Shown here piece by piece: positions 57,262 to 64,000 of a DNA stretch of 64,000 nt. Made by a program: the position numbers and the translations under genes. The stretch's first letter is position 1. Each line of letters starts with the position of its first letter. Origin of the DNA: Malus domestica (lineage: Eukaryota; Streptophyta; Magnoliopsida; Rosales; Rosaceae); NCBI RefSeq assembly GCF_042453785.1, contig NC_091661.1, positions 27,643,501 through 27,707,500 on the forward strand. Direction: 5' to 3'. Under the pieces are notes generated by a model, which was not told the origin of the DNA, ran no database searches, and saw nothing but the letters and a program-made list of their open reading frames with translations.

Positions 57262-58379
57262 GATTGGTATCAGAGCGTGGTTTGTTCAGAGCATACTTAG
57301 GATTCTTTTCTATTCTCTTAAAGTGTCGGTTTTGACATCATTTGGATGTCACGATTTCCGGATTTTGTGCTAGTCGGTGCAGTTGTACAAATCTCTCTCG
57401 GATTGAATTGTCGCCTTCTGGTTGAAATTCAAGAATTCGTGTCGGGATTGTGCCTCAACAGTGATGAAGTGAATTGTTGGACGACTTTAAGGATCAGATT
57501 GATACTCTACGACGTGCATCCCTTGGGAATGAAGGTTAGAGTCAGTATTACTTAGAAGCGACGTGTTTTAGAAATCTCAATTTGAGGAATTCTGGTTAAG
57601 ACTAGCTGTAGATTCGAAATGGCGATGCCACTCTGCAACATGCGTTCCCTAGGAATTGCGGGCGGAGTCGGCTCTACATCGCAATCTTGAGAAACTCGTC
57701 AGTAGCAAACGCTATTGTCATTAATTTCCAAAATGAGTTGCAATTCGTGTTGCTGTTGTAGTTGGATTTGGATGATGAATATCCAGTCTTGTTTGGATAA
57801 ACAGATTCCTTGAACTTCACCTGGGTTTAGTACTTGGGGGTAAATCCTAGCTTCTAGCCTTCGTACTTTTCGACGAGGATGAACTTAGTCTCTGCTTGCA
57901 ACCTAAATGTCCAGTCTTGTAATTTTCAGTGTAATGGCTTGAGACTCTATCATATTCATCATTGTATGAAGATCGAGCTTTACTCTGAACTTCTCTGGAC
58001 TCATTGAGTTTTGGTTTGCTCAAGGGCATCACTTTAAGGTAACCAATCGTGGCACTGCATGCTTACGCAGGTTGCTTTGTATCTTTCTTCTTCGTCCCAT
58101 TGATTCAGAGGTTCTATGTTTAATTTCTGAATTTTTAAATGGCTCTCACAAAGTATTGTGAATTTTGAAATGTCTTTGGCCTCGTCAAATCTTATTGACA
58201 GTTCTTAACTATTCCTGAGCTTAGACCTATTTCCTTTTTAACTAAGAAACCAGTTGACCATACTGTGATGATTTGCAAAATAATCAGAAACAGTGACTTC
58301 TATTTCTGCATCTTTACCTTCCTTCGCTTGTTTGTTTGTCAATGTGAACTGGATCATGCCGGAACATTATTTGGAGGGT

Positions 58380-58410
<31 letters not shown>

Positions 58411-60113
58411 CGTTTGTTCTCGGCATGGTTTCTCGTTCAAATCGCAATATCTTGTACTCCAGTTTTATTGGACTTGTTTTGACTCTCAAATTCTTGAGTG
58501 TTCTTTTAGCCTTCTCGACCTGGTTTCTTGCTCGATTAGTGAGGAATTCACGATCGATGGATTCGACGGAAGTGTCCACCCAATGCGGGTCGATTTGGAC
58601 AGGAATGTTGGGAGCATAATCTTTTCACCAGCTTACCAAACTTATCATAAAGAGTTCCACGTGGGTGTGAAGTTTGAGCTGTATTTTGGTAAGAGATTGG
58701 TGAAGATTTTGGTGCAGAAGGTCAGCATATTGCATCACCATCTTATTAGAATTCATAGGCATCACATTGGTTATTTTCCAACGATATGTGTTCGTCTCGA
58801 CGCATATTTCCACTGCTTCACTTCCGAACCTTATTGTTGTGAGTACGTGGTTGTTAAAACACTTCTAGCAGATCTGTTTGGTGCATTCTGGAATGGCACT
58901 ACAGGACGGTCGAAGCGAGAATTGGATAATCTTTGCACTTCTCTCGAATTGTGCGTGTTCTCTTTGGTTGTTAGGATGACCATTTGCAAGTCGTTCTTCT
59001 TTCCACCAACTTTGACCTTGTTTGACTTGAAATCTGCAACTAAGCAAAAATGGAAAGGTGGTTTGAGCACCGCAACGGTTCCCAAGAGATACTGCTTGTT
59101 GAGGAATATGACTTCTCGTTTTCTGCTTGCTTGACTCGAGCTTTTGGGTCTACTACTAACATGGTAGCCACTTCTCTTGAATCCCAAGGTACAATTTTCA
59201 AATGAGTTCTTTACTGGTGAAATTCTGAAGTAGTTGGTCACATTTGGAAGAACTGAGGAGGATAGGATGCTTGGTGCTAGATGGAATCATTACGACGACA
59301 GTTTCTGTTTTGTTCGGTTTGGAGTATGGCACTTTTGCGACATGGTATGAAGGTTGCTATATGCAACACTGGTTGTTAGAGGAGTTGTGCGAGCTTGGAT
59401 TCGGAGGATCGAATTTTCGATATGGAAAATTGTACACCTTTGAGAAATTACTACTCGCTTATCGAGACAACAAATGTGAGCTCGATATTGCGGGCTGCAG
59501 ACCGTTGTATCGATAGCTTATTTGTTGGGTTCGTTAAGCAAGTGGGCAAGAAGATTCGTCTACAGCAGCTGATGCAGATTCAGAATTGTTATTCTTGGGA
59601 CTCGACCCAGAAACACATTTATTCTCGGAGTACGTGACATTTCGAATTCTTGGGCGAGACCCACTCTTATTTTTCAGTTTTGGTTTTTAGTATAAGTATT
59701 TTAACTTCATTTTCCTCTAGTTATTTGTTTTTGTCGTTACAAATGTTTTTGGAAAAATATTTCTGTTTTCATTTGTAAGTTGATTTGAGTTTTGACCTAT
59801 ATGTGATTACTTATCTATTTTGGCGTTATCTGGCCTTAAATTATTTTGTGTTTTCGACTTTATATTTTATTAAAGTATGTTTTCTATATTTTTACACTGA
59901 TGGGGAAAGAAGGTATGAGCCTGGAGGCACGAAAGATGGAATCATTGCAGCCGATCGCGACGGCGTGGCATTTTCCTTTTTGTGCAACCGCTCTGACTTG
60001 ATTTCTTCGTTACGTATACATATATATATATCATTTTTCGTATTTTCGAGTTTTTCAGTGTAGTATGTTATTTTAAATTTCGAGGACGAAATTTTTTTAT
60101 AAGGGTGGTAGAT
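57262..60113 (+). other. Non-coding interior of the young LTR element
   Basis: No retroviral-type domain was recognised on either strand. It contains a run of about 30 A (58381-58410) and several open frames of 60-290 codons that show no motif and vary in composition. Their origin is unknown. Confidence 0.6.
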
Positions 60114-61531
60114 TGAAACACCCCAACCCGGAAGTTTGAGGTAAATTTTTCTTCTTCCTAAAATTTTGCTTACTTTTCACTTTTACCCCTTATCCTAACA
60201 AAATCCTAGCCGTTCATCTAAATTGTCTTTCTCTCCTAAACTGCCAAGTGGCAGCACCCTAACTCTCTCCCTTTCCTTTTCCCGAAAACCCTCAGACCTT
60301 CTTAGGGTAATTCGACGTCCCGGACCCGTTTTTGAAGTCCGTTTTCCCAAATTCAATCGTTTGAGTAGAGTTTGACTAAATGTACCCTTTATGTGCTTAG
60401 GGGCAATTAATGGTGACGTTTCCGTCTTCGCTAGTGGCGCAGCTTTTGGCGACTAAGTACTGTGAGTGGACCCCTTCTAAAATTACATGATTTTATAGTT
60501 TAATTGCATAAATGATTAGCATGCCTACGAATTTATGAAGTGATTTATATGAAGCATGTCGATTAAATATATTGATTATCGTCTCGTGTTTTGGTGAGGA
60601 ATTAATTGTTAGCCTATACTGAGCTATATTTCAATATATCGTATTTTCTATAGAAACCATGATCTGGTAGACTATCTGATAGGTGACGATAGGATACTAG
60701 AACATGTTTTGAACCCCTCTTTATAGTGTAGACGATGATCGGTAACCTATGCTATGAAGTGGTTATTTATGAGAGACGTAAATATTTGTGCGTACCTAGT
60801 AGACACTATGCCGCCTGGGGCGAGGATCTGGTGTTGGCATGTGGGCCGGGAGAAATAATCCCTAGCGAAAGGCTGAGGGACACGGAGACAGGCATTGGGC
60901 CGGGAGGGAGTTATCTCTGGCTACGGGCACAGAGACTGAGGTGCAGGCATTGGGCCGGGAGTTATATTCATTCAGTGATCTTTCTAGCAGCACACCGCGC
61001 TTACGAGACGATTTATGAGACGTTTACTGTTTTGATTTCTGCGATGAGATTCCGCAATATGGCTTTTGAGATATTTTTGGCATGCTAGAATTTTTATTAA
61101 ATCCATCACTTACTATGCTAGTAGTTTTCACTATTAAACTTTGGGGGTTAGTATCTTGATAAATGTTTTATTATTATATTATATATAAACTTGGTCCACT
61201 CACCTTTGTTTTGCGCCCCCATTCAGGACTTAGAACCGAGGCATACGATCCCGGCGTGAAGGCACTTCCGTAGCAGCATCTTCGGATCCTCTCGATGTAG
61301 GACCCACTTCTTCATTCATTCAACTTTATCTTAATTCTTTTTAGTGACTAGGTTTAGTTGTATGCTCTGAACACGTTCCTAAATTATTAATTCATGGTAT
61401 TTTAAATTTCTAACCCTTATTTATTTCTTATTCTTAGCTTTTGTATCAATTAATGGCTTTCGTCACCCCTGGGTGTCGGCCAGCACGTGTCGGTCCTGGT
61501 ATTCAGGGAATATCAGGGTCGGGGCGTGTCA
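60114..61531 (+). repeat. 3' LTR of the young element
   Basis: 1418 bp. Differences from the 5' LTR that I can see are at 60147, 60815, 61151, 61470 and 61481 (five substitutions, no length change). Confidence 0.92.
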
Positions 61532-62250
61532 ATTGAAAGGCCGATAGCCATTGTTTGAGAGCATAAGAGGCCGATAGCCATTGTTTGATCAAGATTTTTT
61601 GGTATTCATTCAGTTGTTTCATTGAAAAAGGCCGATAGCCAGTAGGGAAGAATCTGTGATAGTGTATTTGGGGTTCAAGAACAAGTCTTGTTTGTCTGCA
61701 ATATAAATTTCTGGATTAATATTCTCTGTAACTTTGTTCAAATGGCAGAATCTATTGTTAAAATTGAAAGGTTACTTGGTATGCTTACAGTGAAGCTTCA
61801 AGATGATAATTTTCAGTTTCAATCTGTTCTTAGGGGGTATGATCTTTTCGATCATTTCACGGGTGAAGCTCCATGTCCTCCGAGATTTGTTATTGATAGA
61901 AAGTCTACAAGTGGATATGTTTTTCTTCTTGCTGCTGGTGCAATCTCATGGAAAAGCTCCAAGCAGAAGGTGATTGCTTCTTCAACTACGGAGTTCAGGA
62001 GTTGAATTTCGTTTATCAACCTGAAAACTTGAATTCTGTCAAGCAACATAGTGCTTATGGTATAGGTACTTGTAATCATAAAGTGCACATGTAGAAGAGA
62101 TTACATACTGCATTTATGATTCAATATTCGAAGCTATAAGTGACAGGTTGTTAAACGTTTAATTGCAGCTTTAGGGGACTTGTGATCACCTTAGTCTTAG
62201 CTTATGTAATATCATCCTTCTTGGACACTCAAGTGGGAGAATGTAAGGTG
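61532..62250 (+). pseudogene. Copia leader plus gag-RNase H fusion remnant
   Basis: The leader resumes with GGCCGATAGCCA repeats. The ATG at 61742 opens MAESIVKIERLLGMLTVKLQ DDNFQFQSVLRGYDLF, a gag N-terminus, which after VI joins directly to DRKSTSGYVFLLAAGAISWK and QKVIASSTTE, the RNase H C-terminal block, ending at 62005. About 4 kb of gag-pol is therefore deleted in frame. A purine-rich CAAGTGGGAGAATG (62229) follows, as before a copia 3' LTR, but no LTR was recognised after it. Confidence 0.75.
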
Positions 62251-62608
62251 TGAGTGTCAAGAAGAATGAGTTCTTGTTCTCGACAAACTGATAGCTCAGT
62301 GTATGAGTTATCATCCCTTTCGAGTGAACCCTATTCTAGCTGGATCATTGGCTGTTGAGTGTAGAATGACCTTCTGTCATTCAAGTGCTGCGATGTCCAG
62401 TTCTTCGTCAGGTAAGTCTATCAACTTTACTTATGCATGTCATCGTGTGTATGTGATTCTATGCATGCAGCGTGTTAACTTCCTACGGCATAAACTAACA
62501 GCCGAGCAAAAATTTAACGAAATATACATCAAATACTGCCTAACAAAGAAAAAGTATTAACAAAATGGATGACTTATGTGAAGAAAAATTAACAAAAAGT
62601 AATGTCCT
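62251..62608. other. Unassigned sequence between copia remnant and duplicated flank
   Basis: No gene seen. It has no counterpart in copy 1, where quinone oxidoreductase exon 1 occupies the corresponding position. Confidence 0.35.
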
Positions 62609-63755
62609 GCTCTAACTGCTTTCTGGGTTCTAACTGTTGATGGTCAAGGTTAAAAATCATTTGTTACACGTCACTCTAGTTACATTGGCACCTTTGCATG
62701 AACTCCACGTACTAGTATTCTAAGGCTCACTGTCAAGAAAAGCATGCATACGTTTCACATTATAAGAGAGATAAATATACGTTTACACTAATTTGTGATA
62801 AATGTATGACGGTTGGTGACGAAGTTGTCTTTTTCTTCTCTTTCTCCAGTACAAATTGACTAATTTAAATCTGGGGAAATTAAACTTTAAAAAAACGAAA
62901 ATAATTAATCTACACAGATTTGTAATGATTTTCATTTCTTTTGGTAGGAAATAACTGGATATGATTCATTCAATTTCTATTACTTTATTCATATGCCGAT
63001 TAGAAAATATAAAAAAAGCAATAAATACAAGACAATGCTGGGAATTTGAAAATCAGCGGTGGCAAGGTCAGCTTTCTGGGCATAACATTTGTGTAATGGT
63101 GAGCATTGTTGGCAGAGGACTATACTGGTTTCTTGGTCCTACCTCCAACGTGTGGATGCTAAACGGGTGAATAATCAATATTTATAAGGAGCTCACTGTT
63201 ATAGTGACATCTTTATTCATCAATGAATTGTTACGTGAAGAAAAACTTACACATGACAACGCATCTAATTAAGCGCATAAATTTTACGTGACAGTAAACT
63301 CATTCTATATAACGTCTGAGGCTTGTTAGACTCACTTTACTAATGTTTCAGCCCAAATATTTTCATTAATTGGTTTAATTCCTGTTAATTTTGAATTACG
63401 CATTGTAGTGTTGGATTCACAAACTTTTTAATTCTCGATTTTCAATTGAATAAACGAGTGTGGTATGTATTTCAAACAAACAAGATTGAACATCTAATTA
63501 TTTCAAATAAAATGCATCAAACACTCATCTTCTTCTGGCAAGTAAGAAAAACTAGTTATGCGATGCGGCATGTTTGAATTGCGTGACATAAACCAAATTT
63601 CCAATCGCAAATTTGGTGATAAATAAAATAATTTCAATAAGTGAAAAACTCAAATAGGTTACATAATTTGATTTTTTTTTCTTTTTTCGAGGGGATTAGC
63701 TTGTGGGAAAGCTACGGTAGTCCATCTCTTTGGAGGTCGGGAAAACTTACAGAGG
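62609..63755. repeat. Segmental duplication, copy 2, right part
   Basis: It is collinear with 33850-35000: GCTCTAACTGCTTTCTGGGT, ACTAGTATTCTAAGG, CTTCATCTTCTTCTGG-type tract, GTGGGAAAGCTACGGTAGTC and GAGGCATTTC. Similarity ends just where the truncated hexose transporter begins in copy 1. Confidence 0.85.
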
Positions 63756-64000
63756 CATTTCAGCTATCCTCTTACTATCATCGTGTGATTCACTATCGTT
63801 AAAAATCGAACCTATGACAAGATATGTGGAATGGGAATCTAAATTGATGAAGCATTTGTAATTTCAAAATTTCCCCCTCCATACATATTTCTTTTATCAA
63901 GCCCTCCTTACATATAACAATTGGAAAAATTAACTTAATTAGTATGGGGTAAAATAGTAAATTAATACGTGCGAATTAAAACCACTCCACGTTGGGGTAG
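63756..64000. other. Right edge of window, intergenic
   Basis: AT-rich sequence with no recognised feature. Confidence 0.4.

Larger units (their letters stand above)
55844..61531 (+). mobile_element. Young non-autonomous LTR retrotransposon (gypsy-like ends)
   Basis: Two 1418-bp LTRs (55844-57261 and 60114-61531) both start TGAAACACCCCAACCCGG and end GTCGGGGCGTGTCA. The element is flanked by a perfect 5-bp duplication ATTGA (55839-55843 and 61532-61536). Directly after the 5' LTR, GATTGGTATCAGAGCGTGG contains an initiator-Met-tRNA primer-binding site. Before the 3' LTR, CGAGGACGAAATTTTTTTAT and AAGGGTGGTAGA form a purine-rich tract like that of Ty3/gypsy elements. The 2.85 kb interior has no recognisable gag, protease, integrase or reverse transcriptase. 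By eye the LTRs differ at five positions, so insertion is recent. Confidence 0.93.

Noticed and set aside
58265-59134. 289-codon frame in the interior of the young LTR element
   Set aside because: It passes through a 30-A run giving poly-Lys, has no recognisable domain, and other frames in the region are equally open.
56465-61088. Identical 117-codon frames at 56465-56818 and 60735-61088, looking like duplicated genes
   Set aside because: They occupy the same position in the two LTRs of one element and have no protein motif.

Overview
The window is plant nuclear DNA and almost certainly comes from apple (Malus) or a close Rosaceae relative. This rests on two long reading frames, and a promoter-proximal fragment of a third, that closely resemble the apple HcrVf/Vf (Rvi6-type) receptor-like protein family, embedded in dense nested retrotransposons and MITEs. 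There is no bacterial-type organisation, no rRNA or tRNA gene and no CRISPR array.

Layout. 0-2.8 kb: minus-strand Agenet/Tudor-domain gene, damaged. 4.3-9.0 kb: pectin methylesterase pseudogene split by a 2.9 kb LTR-type insertion and two MITEs. 9-17 kb: large non-coding retro-derivative with a gag-like coiled-coil ORF and four different tandem-repeat arrays. 18.5 kb: SINE candidate. 19-23.8 kb: 5' fragment of an HcrVf paralogue broken by a 3.75 kb hAT-like element (perfect 8-bp target duplication, internal 347-bp array) and by a 772-bp solo LTR. 24.2-27.1 kb: HcrVf-like gene A, frameshifted by 2 nt. 28.8-31.2 kb: decayed copia element carrying a SINE. 31.3-33.8 kb: quinone oxidoreductase pseudogene, with a mitochondrial ccmFN fragment and a copia fragment in its span. 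35.0-36.0 kb: truncated hexose-transporter gene. 37.1-45.2 kb: apparently intact five-exon zeta-crystallin-like quinone oxidoreductase whose first intron holds a 5.3 kb copia element. 45.3-50.0 kb: a run of plus-strand host-gene fragments (SKP1-like, SR splicing factor, LESV-like, others unrecognised). 51.3-54.2 kb: HcrVf-like gene B, open along its whole length. 54.7-63.8 kb: second copy of the 32.2-35.0 kb segment, interrupted by a very young non-autonomous LTR element with nearly identical LTRs.

Only two protein-coding genes look intact: the quinone oxidoreductase (37110-45177, minus) and HcrVf-like gene B (51263-54166, plus). Everything else is broken, truncated or mobile. The region reads as a resistance-gene cluster expanding by segmental duplication, with transposons repeatedly landing in and between the copies. 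Because several segments occur more than once, empty sites inside the same window directly prove several of the insertions. I found no clearly new biochemical system. The best candidates for novelty are the tandem-array-bearing hAT-like element, the multi-gene-fragment mosaic and the palindromic arrays of the retro-derivative.
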